Below are positions 51,977 through 59,614 of a DNA stretch of 64,000 nucleotides, in pieces. Numbering within the stretch: position 1 is the first letter of the stretch; each line of letters opens with the position of its first letter. This DNA is from CAIVAT01 sp964473485 (GTDB lineage Bacteria > Bacteroidota > Bacteroidia > Bacteroidales > FEN-979): assembly GCA_964473485.1 (NCBI GenBank), contig CAYYPH010000001.1:62001-126000 (forward strand), read 5' to 3'. The translations under genes and the position numbers were made by a program. The notes beneath the pieces were generated by a model. The model did not search any database, was not told where the DNA came from, and worked only from the letters and a program-made list of their open reading frames with translations.

Positions 51977-52738
51977 TCAGGGTTTGATTTTCTCAAACAG
52001 TGCGGTGAGGGTACCTATCAGGATCTCTTTGATCTGCGGTTCATGAGCGGCAATCGGCTTTACAGGGATCAGGTCGTTCACCTCCTCAACGCTCAGGCCC
52101 GAATGATAAAGGGTTTCGATGGCTGCCAAAAGGGTTTTCTCAACCGCTGCCCGCGACTCGGCTTCATCCAGTCCCATCCTGGTGCCGATCCGGTGCATCT
52201 CCTGCCACTGGAACCAGAAGTAGGTAGGCAGCATGGCCGAAACAATGGCATAGGCCTCCATTTTTGGTTCTTCAACGATGAAGGTTTCACCGAGCAGTGC
52301 CATCACCTTCAGGATTTCCTTCGGTTCATTGAAATCCTTTGAAAAGCAGACTGGGTTATACCCTTTATTGATGTAAGAAGTGGCATTGGGGATCATCCTG
52401 GCGACATTTGTCAGCCCGTTAAGCTTTGCCGAGATCTTTTCAATGGTGATTTTCGGTGCCAGCGAGACCACCCGGGCATCAGGCGCTATATGATTTTTCA
52501 CCTTTTCAAGGGTTTCCATGATGACCGGGGGATGAAGGGCGATAAATACGATATCCTGCTGTGCAACCGTCTCAAGCGATGAAATTACCGCCTCCGGGTA
52601 CGTTTGGTTCAACGTATGCAACACTTCATTGCTGATGTCTGAAACAGCAATTTTTTCAGGATGGAATCCTTTGTTTTTGAAGGCCTGGAGAAATATTCTC
52701 GTAATCCTGCCTCCGCCGATAAATCCGATTGTTTTCAT
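51977..52738 (-). CDS. pyrroline-5-carboxylate reductase-like protein
   Basis: A 253-residue NAD(P)-dependent enzyme of the ProC fold: Rossmann start (TIGFIGGGRITRIFLQAF), IVFIALHPPVI, VARMIPNATSYINKGY and a helical dimer domain with AIVSAMLPTYFWFQWQEM. Some features of standard ProC (GSGPAY) are altered here, so it may act on another imine or on a related substrate. The ArsR operator copy at 52758-52773 is directly upstream, which suggests metal(loid)-responsive expression. Confidence 0.78.
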   Translation of the reverse strand: MKTIGFIGGGRITRIFLQAFKNKGFHPEKIAVSDISNEVLHTLNQTYPEAVISSLETVAQQDIVFIALHPPVIMETLEKVKNHIAPDARVVSLAPKITIEKISAKLNGLTNVARMIPNATSYINKGYNPVCFSKDFNEPKEILKVMALLGETFIVEEPKMEAYAIVSAMLPTYFWFQWQEMHRIGTRMGLDEAESRAAVEKTLLAAIETLYHSGLSVEEVNDLIPVKPIAAHEPQIKEILIGTLTALFEKIKP

Positions 52739-52757
52739 AGGGATGATGGATTAGTGG

Positions 52758-52773
52758 TTCGTAGAAATACGAA
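52758..52773 (-). promoter_or_regulatory. ArsR-type operator before the proC-like gene
   Basis: TTCGTAGAAATACGAA is an inverted repeat (arms TTCGT/ACGAA) 19 bp before the proC-like start. It differs in one spacer base from the site at 54975-54990 in front of the arsR gene. Confidence 0.7.
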
Positions 52774-52790
52774 ATGTGTCTATAAAAAAA

Positions 52791-53207
52791 CTACTGCTTT
52801 TCCCGCGGCCTCAGCTGGCACATGCAGGAACCCGAAAGTTTTTCACTTTTATCGATGACAAGGGGCAGTTCGTCGCGTTCCCATTCCACGAGACCGCCGG
52901 CCATGTTGACCACCCTGCCGGCACAGCCGTTTTCAAGCGCGAAAATGACCGCCTCCTTGCTGTGGAGCCCGGCAGCATCGGCGAAAATCATGGGTTTGCC
53001 GTCCGGCAGTTCCCGGATGGTTTCTTTCAGGATACTGTAGGGACAGTAAATGATCTCCGGAACATCAAACATTTTAAAGCGATTCATGAAGGCTTCCCTC
53101 ACATCGACCATCAGCGCTCCTGTTCTGCATAATTCAAGGGCTTGCCGGGGCGTTACATGGCGGATGCCTCCGCTTACGAAACCAATTCCTGAAAAGAAAT
53201 CGTCCAT
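52791..53207 (-). CDS. rhodanese-fold protein lacking the catalytic Cys
   Basis: A 138-residue single rhodanese domain (QALELCRTGALMVDVREAFMN, GCAGRVVNMAGGLVEWERDELP). At the active loop, where rhodaneses have Cys, it reads IFADAAGLHSKEAV, with Asp. It cannot act as an ordinary sulfurtransferase. A C-terminal SCMC motif (SGSCMCQLR) may take over thiol or metal binding. It lies 1 bp from the ArsG-like gene in the same unit. Confidence 0.8.
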   Translation of the reverse strand: MDDFFSGIGFVSGGIRHVTPRQALELCRTGALMVDVREAFMNRFKMFDVPEIIYCPYSILKETIRELPDGKPMIFADAAGLHSKEAVIFALENGCAGRVVNMAGGLVEWERDELPLVIDKSEKLSGSCMCQLRPREKQ

Positions 53208-53208
53208 C

Positions 53209-53913
53209 CTACAGGTAAAAAATTGTGATGTAATAGACTCCTGCCGCAATAAACAGTACAGCGACCACCCGGCGGAACCAGAGTTCAAAGACCTTTATGC
53301 GGTTGTACAGCATGCCGACGTTGCCCACGGCATATGCCAGCAGCCAGGCAAAGATGATCACGGGCAAACCGGTTGCAACCGCGAATACCACCGGTAGGTA
53401 AAGTCCGCCGGCACTGGCGACCGTGATGGGTATGAGCATGCCAAAATAGAGTACACCGCTGTAAGGACAGAAAGCCATGGCGAATACCATCCCAAGTAGA
53501 AGGGTTCCCCAGTAGCTGCGTTTGCTATGTTCGCCCATCTTCTCTGTCAAACCTGAAAGCCCGGGGAATTTCAGCCTGATGAAATCGAGCATGAAGATGC
53601 CGATCAGAATAAGGATAGGCCCGAGGAGTTTTTCGCCCCATCCCTGGAAAAGGAGAGAGACTTTCATTTTGCTGGCCCCGAGGAAAAGGATGACACCAAG
53701 GCCGGTGTATGAGATGGCCCTGCCCAGGGTATAGACAAGTCCTTTCAGGAACACCCTGCGACGGTTTTCAAGATCCCGGCTGATGAATCCAATGGCCGAG
53801 ATGTTGGTTGCCAGGGGGCAGGGACTGATGGCGGTCATCAATCCGAGGATAAAGGCTGTCAGGAACCCGTACTGTGAATTTTCCAGGATATTTTGGAGAA
53901 ACTGCATGGTCAC
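53209..53913 (-). CDS. ArsG-like aromatic-arsenical efflux permease
   Basis: A 234-residue CcdA-like membrane protein with about six helices (FILGLMTAISPCPLATNISAIG, LGMVFAMAFCPYSGVLYFG). The SPCPLATN and FCPYSG Cys motifs are those of the branch annotated as ArsG, exporter of trivalent aminoarylarsenicals. It overlaps the ArsF-like gene by 4 bp. It is a second arsenic-type exporter besides Acr3. Confidence 0.8.
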   Translation of the reverse strand: MTMQFLQNILENSQYGFLTAFILGLMTAISPCPLATNISAIGFISRDLENRRRVFLKGLVYTLGRAISYTGLGVILFLGASKMKVSLLFQGWGEKLLGPILILIGIFMLDFIRLKFPGLSGLTEKMGEHSKRSYWGTLLLGMVFAMAFCPYSGVLYFGMLIPITVASAGGLYLPVVFAVATGLPVIIFAWLLAYAVGNVGMLYNRIKVFELWFRRVVAVLFIAAGVYYITIFYL

Positions 53914-54314
53914 TTCAGCATTTTATCAATGGCCTTTTTTATTTCAGCCTTTAATTTCTCAGGACTGTTATTGGCATAAAGAAAACCCTTGTCGGTAAGG
54001 TCGACCCTTTGGGTGCCTGAAACTATAAGTAACGATTGACCTTCTACCTTGAGTTTTGCCCCAACAGCTTCACCCTCCTTCTCGTCGAGGTTGATGCTCT
54101 GGAAGGTGATCTCACCGGCCTTCACTTTGTCGGGATATTGTTTTTCCACAGCTTCTTTCGACACCTTCTCCACATTGTTGCAGGTAGTACAACGGCGGGT
54201 GAAGTGGAAATAGTAAACCTCAATTTTGGTCCCTCCCGGATTTGCCGCGAAGGCTCCTGCTGCCATGAACAAGGCAAGGAGGATTAACATGGTCTTTTTC
54301 ATATGCGTGTTCAT
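53910..54314 (-). CDS. ArsF-like secreted thioredoxin-fold protein
   Basis: A 134-residue protein with a signal peptide (MLILLALFMAAGAFA) and a CxxC motif (TRRCTTCNNVEKVS) in a thioredoxin-like frame. Homologues next to ArsG-like permeases are annotated as ArsF family (nitroaryl arsenical reduction). The start at 54314 overlaps the thioredoxin stop by 4 bp; an alternative Met is four codons later. Confidence 0.76.
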   Translation of the reverse strand: MNTHMKKTMLILLALFMAAGAFAANPGGTKIEVYYFHFTRRCTTCNNVEKVSKEAVEKQYPDKVKAGEITFQSINLDEKEGEAVGAKLKVEGQSLLIVSGTQRVDLTDKGFLYANNSPEKLKAEIKKAIDKMLK

Positions 54315-54544
54315 TGGGTGAGTAATTTTTTAATTTCGTCGGCACCAGGGACCCGTCCCTTCACCAGGACGTTGCCATCAACGACAAGGGCGGGGGTCGA
54401 CATCACACCATATTTCATGATCTCCATGATATCTTCCACCTTGGTGACGGTTGCATTAATCCCGTTTTGTTCGATCACCTCTCTGGTTGTCTGGTAAAGG
54501 CGTTTGCAATTCGGGCATCCTGGCCCTAAGACTTTAATATCCAT
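54311..54544 (-). CDS. small thioredoxin-like redox protein
   Basis: A 77-residue glutaredoxin-size protein with CPNC active site (VLGPGCPNCKRLYQTTRE), cis-Pro loop (VMSTPALVVDGNVLVKG) and no signal. Probably the cytoplasmic thiol donor for the ArsF/ArsG-like proteins or for the ArsC domain upstream in the window. First structural gene after arsR. Confidence 0.9.
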   Translation of the reverse strand: MDIKVLGPGCPNCKRLYQTTREVIEQNGINATVTKVEDIMEIMKYGVMSTPALVVDGNVLVKGRVPGADEIKKLLTQ

Positions 54545-54641
54545 TTATCTGCATTTGATAAGAATAATTTTCTATTTTGCCTTTTGACTTTGATTTTTCT
54601 GTTTTATTTGAATTTTGACATTTGAATTTTGAATTTCTCTA

Positions 54642-54962
54642 TTATGCCTTCAACTCTCCCCCTCCCTTAAAAAAGGTTCCGAACACCTGTTTCGCCTCTT
54701 CCCAGTGCTCCTTGTTTATACAATATTTGATATAGGGGGGATTGATCTCTCCCTGGATCAGTCCGGAGTTTTTCAGCTCTTTCAGGTGCTCGGAAAGCGT
54801 GGATCGTGCAATGGGGAGTTCCTCGGCCATGTCGCCGCTGTAGCAGCACTGTTTCTCGGCCAGGAAATCGAGGATGAACACCCTTACCGGGTGCGACATG
54901 GCCTTGGCATACCTGGCCAGCTTCTTCTGGGTTAAGGTGTAATATTCTGTTTCAGCGATCAT
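54642..54962 (-). CDS. ArsR/SmtB family repressor, second
   Basis: A 106-residue winged-helix repressor (AKAMSHPVRVFILDFLAEKQ, EELPIARSTLSEHLKELKNSGLIQG) with a Cys pair at KQCCYSG, a likely As(III) or Hg(II) site. MIAETEYY at 54962 is the start; the longer frame is not credible. It controls the thioredoxin-ArsF-ArsG-rhodanese unit and, by operator match, the proC-like gene. Confidence 0.88.
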   Translation of the reverse strand: MIAETEYYTLTQKKLARYAKAMSHPVRVFILDFLAEKQCCYSGDMAEELPIARSTLSEHLKELKNSGLIQGEINPPYIKYCINKEHWEEAKQVFGTFFKGGGELKA

Positions 54963-54974
54963 AATTATTAGTAT

Positions 54975-54999
54975 TTCGTAGAAAGACGAAACAAAAATA
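54975..54999 (-). promoter_or_regulatory. ArsR operator and -7 box before the second arsR gene
   Basis: TTCGTAGAAAGACGAA (54975-54990) is a perfect inverted repeat of TTCGT and ACGAA. CAAAAATA (54992-54999) is the minus-strand -7 box directly beside it, so the operator covers the transcript start. Confidence 0.75.
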
Positions 55000-55116
55000 C
55001 TGTTTTTTTTATTCCGGCAATACCACCCTGAATTTTTTTTTAACCGGAAAGGTGAAGGTGACGATTTTACTGATGCGCGGGCGAAGGAAAAGACCGGGAA
55101 GCAGCAGGGGCTAGGG

Positions 55117-55767
55117 TCAATACCCAAACCCGTACCCGCGCTGGCCGAATGGAGTGCCAACAGGAGAACCGAACGGGGAGCCGAAAGGATCTCCGTACAC
55201 GGAGTTCTGGTACCACGGATTAAGGCCTTCGGAATAACGGAAACCGGCCTGGATGTGTACATTCCTGCCAATCCGGTAACCCACGTTGAAGTCCACGCCC
55301 TGTGCTCCCTTTGAAGAGATGGGGCTGAAGGGATTGTAGGGCAGGGGATCGGAGGTGAGCGGAACCTGTTTGAACGCCGAACCGAAGATCATCAGCCGGT
55401 CGTTGACCTGGTAAGATCCGTTGAGAAAGATCGTGGCGGTGGTAAAGTTGTTCCAGCCGTTGGCGCCGTATTCGGTGGCTCTCCATCCGACGGGAAGCTG
55501 GTAATTGGTGGTTTGGAACGAGATGCCGCCGCCAATCCTGAGTTTGGGCGTCAACCCATAGGATACACTGGGGGTAACCCAGGTTGTGAACCCGGTGCCA
55601 TACCATGTCGAGGCGGTGAATTCGGTGCCGAGACTGAGCCCGTAGTTCAGCCTTTTAGCGGTCGGACCTGCTGAAGGCTGCCATGGCATTGAATCCCGGG
55701 ATGTTTCCTGGGCAAAGGCAATCACTGCCAAAATCAGAAGGATGAATGTCAGGACCGGTTTTCTCAT
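55117..55767 (-). CDS. outer-membrane barrel-like protein with Gly/Phe/Pro tail
   Basis: A 216-residue protein with signal peptide (FILLILAVIAFAQ) and barrel-like strands (LNYGLSLGTEFTAST, LRIGGGISFQTTNYQL). The last ~30 residues are a low-complexity GDPFGSPFGSPVGTPFG tail, which is unusual for a barrel terminus. The start MRKPVL at 55767 precedes the signal peptide. It lies 24 bp after the AlbA_2 gene. Confidence 0.62.
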   Translation of the reverse strand: MRKPVLTFILLILAVIAFAQETSRDSMPWQPSAGPTAKRLNYGLSLGTEFTASTWYGTGFTTWVTPSVSYGLTPKLRIGGGISFQTTNYQLPVGWRATEYGANGWNNFTTATIFLNGSYQVNDRLMIFGSAFKQVPLTSDPLPYNPFSPISSKGAQGVDFNVGYRIGRNVHIQAGFRYSEGLNPWYQNSVYGDPFGSPFGSPVGTPFGQRGYGFGY

Positions 55768-55791
55768 ACTCTGCAAAGTTACACAAAACAA

Positions 55792-56439
55792 TTATACACC
55801 TTCCGTGGTTTGATCAGATTTTCTGAACCAGGTGTGGTTCTCCGTCTCTTCCATCGTGATCATCTTCAGGAGCATGAACCTGACGAGGATGTTTTCTGCC
55901 TGGCGCATGGTGATACCGGCCATCCGGGCAAAGCCGGCCTGCGTGAGGGTATCGTGCGTTTCAAGGTATGAAAGAAGGAAGCGCTCCGGGTCGGTGAACT
56001 TCAGGAACACCCCGGCAGGCTTGCCCTGCAGTTTCCACACCCGCAGCAGGAGTCGCCCCACCGGGAAGTTCTGATCGCCCACCCGCCTGTATGCCTTCCA
56101 GACGCCGTCGGACTGTTGGGCGTAATGAGGCCGCTGGTCGCTTTTCTGCACGATCACCTCGAGGATGGTCTTTTTCTGCAGGGTCCATTGTTTCACCCTG
56201 AACGGAACGGGAGGATCGCAGTACATGTTGGCCGCAGCCTCTGCCATAAAATATTCCTCCTCGCTGCGCACCCCGGCCAGGGCGCCGTTATCCTTAACAC
56301 CCACAAGCAGCCTGCCGCCATCGGTATTGGCAAAAGCCGCCAGCGTCCGGGCGATCTTGTGCGAGTCGGCAATCTCGAACTTGAAGTCCAGCAACTGGTG
56401 TTCTCCCTCTTCGATCAGTTTCAGGATATGATGAGGCAT
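55792..56439 (-). CDS. AlbA_2-domain (Schlafen-like) protein
   Basis: A 215-residue protein with N-terminal AlbA_2 domain (LLDFKFEIADSHKIARTLAAF, ANTDGGRLLVGVKDNGALAG) and a C-terminal winged-helix-like half (LTQAGFARMAGITMRQAENI). Such pairings are usual in AlbA_2 proteins thought to be transcription regulators. Same N-domain type as in the 41665-42873 protein. Confidence 0.82.
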   Translation of the reverse strand: MPHHILKLIEEGEHQLLDFKFEIADSHKIARTLAAFANTDGGRLLVGVKDNGALAGVRSEEEYFMAEAAANMYCDPPVPFRVKQWTLQKKTILEVIVQKSDQRPHYAQQSDGVWKAYRRVGDQNFPVGRLLLRVWKLQGKPAGVFLKFTDPERFLLSYLETHDTLTQAGFARMAGITMRQAENILVRFMLLKMITMEETENHTWFRKSDQTTEGV

Positions 56440-56573
56440 AAACGGTAGAAGGTGAAACGGGATGAACGGGTGATCCTTCGCATCGTTTGCAGGCAGTTAC
56501 CGGCAGTCAGAGCAGTGTCACTCACAGGCCTGTGGCGTCCGGACCTGCCTGCTGGTCCGGAGCGGTGGGTGTT

Positions 56574-57038
56574 TTACCGGAACGCGATGTTATCGCGGGC
56601 GGTGATCTTCTCGCAATAATGGCAGCGCAGCTTCAGCTCCTGTTTGTCGATGACGGTGAAGCGGGTGGGTACCTCCTCGTTGTTAGTGATGCAGTTCGGG
56701 TTGAAGCATTTTACAATGTTTTCGGCGATATCGGGGACCTGGACCTGTTTTTTTTCGATGACTACGAAGTCCCTGATCACAATCAGCGTCGCCAGCGGTG
56801 CTACCAGCGCGATCTTGTTGATCTCGTCGCTGCGGAAAAACTTGTTGCTGAGCTTGATGATGCCTTTCTTGCCCATCTTCTGGCTGTCGAGATAATTGCC
56901 AATGAGCACCTGGTTCTGGGAGTCGTTAAGGTTCAGGATCTTGATGACCTGGAATACCTTGTCGGCCGGGATATGGTCGATGACGGTACCGTTTTCGATG
57001 GCCGATACCTTCAGTTCTTTTCTGAGATCTTTTTCCAT
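56574..57038 (-). CDS. pyrI: aspartate carbamoyltransferase regulatory chain
   Basis: A 154-residue PyrI: allosteric domain (KVSAIENGTVIDHIPADKV) and a zinc domain with four Cys (CFNPNCITNNEE, LKLRCHYCEK) that joins the catalytic chain. CTP and ATP bind the N-domain and tune the first committed step of pyrimidine synthesis. It follows pyrB after 93 bp. Confidence 0.96.
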   Translation of the reverse strand: MEKDLRKELKVSAIENGTVIDHIPADKVFQVIKILNLNDSQNQVLIGNYLDSQKMGKKGIIKLSNKFFRSDEINKIALVAPLATLIVIRDFVVIEKKQVQVPDIAENIVKCFNPNCITNNEEVPTRFTVIDKQELKLRCHYCEKITARDNIAFR

Positions 57039-57131
57039 GTTGCTTTTCTTGTGGTTTTACCGGATTCTCTCCCCGGTCTTGCGTTCACGGGGAATTTCAA
57101 TGAAGTGTGGTTAATTGGCCACTTTGGCGGT

Positions 57132-58043
57132 TTATTCCACCACACCCAGGATGGAGGCGAGCAGCGCCTGGCGGACAAAAACCCCGTTCAAGGCCTGGGT
57201 GAAGTAATAGGCCTGGGGGTTGGTGTCGACATCGGTGGTGATCTCGTTGACCCTGGGCAGCGGGTGCATGATCCTGAGATTCGCCTTGCTTCCTTCGAGC
57301 ATGCTGTTCCGGAGGATGTAGGCGTTCTTGACCTTCTCATACTCCATCGGGTCGGAAAAACGCTCCTTCTGGATCCGGGTCATGTAGAGGACGTCGGTCT
57401 TCGGGATAACCTCCAGCAGGTCGGTGTACTGGTAATAGTTCAGGTTCCGTTCCTTGATGTGCATTTTCACCGAACTGGGCAGCTTGAGTTCCTGCGGCGA
57501 TACCAGGTGGAAGGTGGTGTTGTAGTTGCACAGGGCCATCACCAGCGAATGGACGGTGCGCCCGTATTTCAGGTCGCCAACGAAGGCCACGTGCAGGTTG
57601 TTGAGCGAACCCTGGGTTTTCCGGATCGAATACATGTCGAGCAGGGTCTGGGTGGGGTGCTGGTTGGCGCCGTCGCCCGCGTTGATAACGGGCACTTTGG
57701 CCACCTCGCTTGCAAAACGGGCGCTGCCTTCGCGCGGGTGCCGCATGACGATGATGTCGGCATAGTTGCTTACGGTGAGTATCGTATCGCGGAGCGATTC
57801 GCCTTTCTGCGTGCTGGAGCTGCTCGAGTCGGAGAAGCCGATCACCCGGGCGCCGAGCCGTGTGGCGGCACTTTCAAAGCTGAGCCTTGTGCGGGTGGAG
57901 GGTTCGAAAAACAGGGTGGCAACCACGAAGTCTTCAAGTATCCGCTGCTTTGGCCTTCTCTCGAACGCTTCGGCCAGGTCCAGGATCCTGATGTGTTCTT
58001 CGCGGGTGAAATCATTGATTGAAACCAGGCTTCGGTTTTTCAT
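57132..58043 (-). CDS. pyrB: aspartate carbamoyltransferase catalytic chain
   Basis: A 303-residue PyrB that joins carbamoyl phosphate and aspartate. Motifs FFEPSTRTRLSFESA (carbamoyl phosphate site), AGDGANQHPTQTLLD and HPLPRVNEI (aspartate site) are intact. Normal length. The pyrB-pyrI pair forms an operon after the terminator at 58090-58115. Confidence 0.97.
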   Translation of the reverse strand: MKNRSLVSINDFTREEHIRILDLAEAFERRPKQRILEDFVVATLFFEPSTRTRLSFESAATRLGARVIGFSDSSSSSTQKGESLRDTILTVSNYADIIVMRHPREGSARFASEVAKVPVINAGDGANQHPTQTLLDMYSIRKTQGSLNNLHVAFVGDLKYGRTVHSLVMALCNYNTTFHLVSPQELKLPSSVKMHIKERNLNYYQYTDLLEVIPKTDVLYMTRIQKERFSDPMEYEKVKNAYILRNSMLEGSKANLRIMHPLPRVNEITTDVDTNPQAYYFTQALNGVFVRQALLASILGVVE

Positions 58044-58089
58044 GCTGTGGGGTTTTATGGTAGATTGAACGTCAATGACAAATTTAAAA

Positions 58090-58115
58090 AAAATCCCGGG
58101 GGTTCCGGGATTTTT
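58090..58115 (-). terminator. rho-independent terminator of the upstream minus-strand gene
   Basis: AAAATCCCGG and CCGGGATTTT form a 10-bp stem with loop GGGTT. On the minus strand it is followed by a T-run, as expected downstream of the gene at 58119-59456. Confidence 0.85.
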
Positions 58116-58118
58116 ATC

Positions 58119-59456
58119 TTATTTAATTTTGTGTTTTTTAAGGAAACCGCTGATGATCTCAGACAGGTCAGGCTTTCCGATCTCCTGCAGATCATAGTAG
58201 ACCCTGGTGTTGGGTTTTTTGATCTTGACGATGCGGTTGAGATCGATGGGGGTTGCCACCACCACAGAATCGCATTTTACCTTGTTGATCGTGGCTTCGA
58301 GGTCTTTCACCTGTTGGTCACCGTAACCCATGGCCGGCAACAGCTGGCCGATGTTCGGATAAATGGCGAAAGTCTCGGCTAATTTCCCGACCACGTAAGG
58401 ACGCGGATCGATAAGCTCGGCAGCACCGTATTTCTGGGCGGCCACAACCCCGGCTCCGATCTTCATCTCGCCATGGGTGAGGGTGGGACCGTCTTCGATC
58501 ACAAGCACCTTTTTACCGCGGATCACCGACTCGTCGTCGACCCTGATGGGCGAAGCGCCGTCGACTACGATGGCCTTCGGGTTGATCTTCTGGATGTTGT
58601 CGCGAACCGTTTTGATGTGCTCGGGATAGGCTGAGTCGATCTTGTTCAGCACCACCACATCGGCGATCCTGATGTTGACCTCGCCCGGATAATAGCTCAT
58701 TTCGGCTCCAGGGCGGTGAGGATCGGCTACCGTTACCATCAGGTCGGGTTTGTAGAATGGGAAATCGTTATTACCGCCGTCCCAGAGGATCACGTCGCAA
58801 CCCTTGGGATCCTTTTCGGCTGCACGGAGGATGGCCTCGTAGTCTACGCCCGCATAGATCACGTTTCCGCGAACCACGTGCGGTTCGTACTCTTCCATCT
58901 CCTCGATGGTGCACTTGTGCTTTTCAAGGTCCTTCACCGTGGCAAAACGCTGAACCTTCTGTGCCACCAGGTCGCCGTAAGGCATCGGGTGACGTACCGC
59001 GACAACCTTCAAACCCTTGGCCATCAGAATCTCGATAATGCGGCGCGAGGTCTGGCTCTTTCCGCATCCGGTGCGGGTGGCGCCAACGGCGATCACCGGT
59101 TTCGAGCTCTTGATCATGGTATCCTTGGGGCCCAGTAACATGAAATTGGCCCCGGCGGCGTTGACCAGAGAGCTGAGGTTCATCACGCGCTGATACGGCA
59201 CATCGCTGTAAGCGAAATTGCAGATCTCCACATTGTGCTTTTTGATCAGCGCGGGTAATTCAGCTTCGGCATAGATGGGAATGCCCTTGGGATAAAGTTT
59301 ACCGGCCAGTGCGGCAGGATATTTTCGTCCATCTATGTCCGGAATTTGCGCGGCTGTGAAAGCCACCACGTTGAAATTCGCGTTGTCGCGATAATACGTG
59401 TTGAAATTGTGAAAATCTCTTCCGGCAGCACCAATAATGATTACATTCTTTTTCAT
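58119..59456 (-). CDS. cyclic 2,3-diphosphoglycerate synthetase-like GTPase
   Basis: A 445-residue protein with an N-terminal Rossmann-like domain (VIIIGAAGRDFHNFNTYYRD), a P-loop (GATRTGCGKSQTSRR, ~130) and a G-domain-like NKIDSAYP element. The family is annotated after the archaeal cyclic 2,3-diphosphoglycerate synthetase, but the bacterial members have no proven product. Monocistronic. Confidence 0.82.
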   Translation of the reverse strand: MKKNVIIIGAAGRDFHNFNTYYRDNANFNVVAFTAAQIPDIDGRKYPAALAGKLYPKGIPIYAEAELPALIKKHNVEICNFAYSDVPYQRVMNLSSLVNAAGANFMLLGPKDTMIKSSKPVIAVGATRTGCGKSQTSRRIIEILMAKGLKVVAVRHPMPYGDLVAQKVQRFATVKDLEKHKCTIEEMEEYEPHVVRGNVIYAGVDYEAILRAAEKDPKGCDVILWDGGNNDFPFYKPDLMVTVADPHRPGAEMSYYPGEVNIRIADVVVLNKIDSAYPEHIKTVRDNIQKINPKAIVVDGASPIRVDDESVIRGKKVLVIEDGPTLTHGEMKIGAGVVAAQKYGAAELIDPRPYVVGKLAETFAIYPNIGQLLPAMGYGDQQVKDLEATINKVKCDSVVVATPIDLNRIVKIKKPNTRVYYDLQEIGKPDLSEIISGFLKKHKIK

Positions 59457-59570
59457 GCTAACCTTTTTTTGAGTTTTGAATTAATATTGCTTATGTGAAA
59501 TATTTTCAGCGGAATAGCGTGCAAACTTAGTCAGTTTTTCGGTACCGGCAAAATGCCCATGAAAAAAATC

Positions 59571-59578
59571 TATTTTTG
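59571..59578 (+). promoter_or_regulatory. -7 box of argS
   Basis: TATTTTTG fits TAnnTTTG, 36 bp before the argS start. No good -33 TTG is at the usual distance. Confidence 0.4.
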
Positions 59579-59614
59579 CGTCATGATAAAATCCTTAAAA
59601 TTGATTGACAAACG

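Noticed and set aside
56487..58022. A 511-codon plus-strand open frame
   Set aside because: It is antisense to pyrI and pyrB, whose motifs are intact. The frame reads through the gap and both genes and has the composition of a mirrored coding frame.
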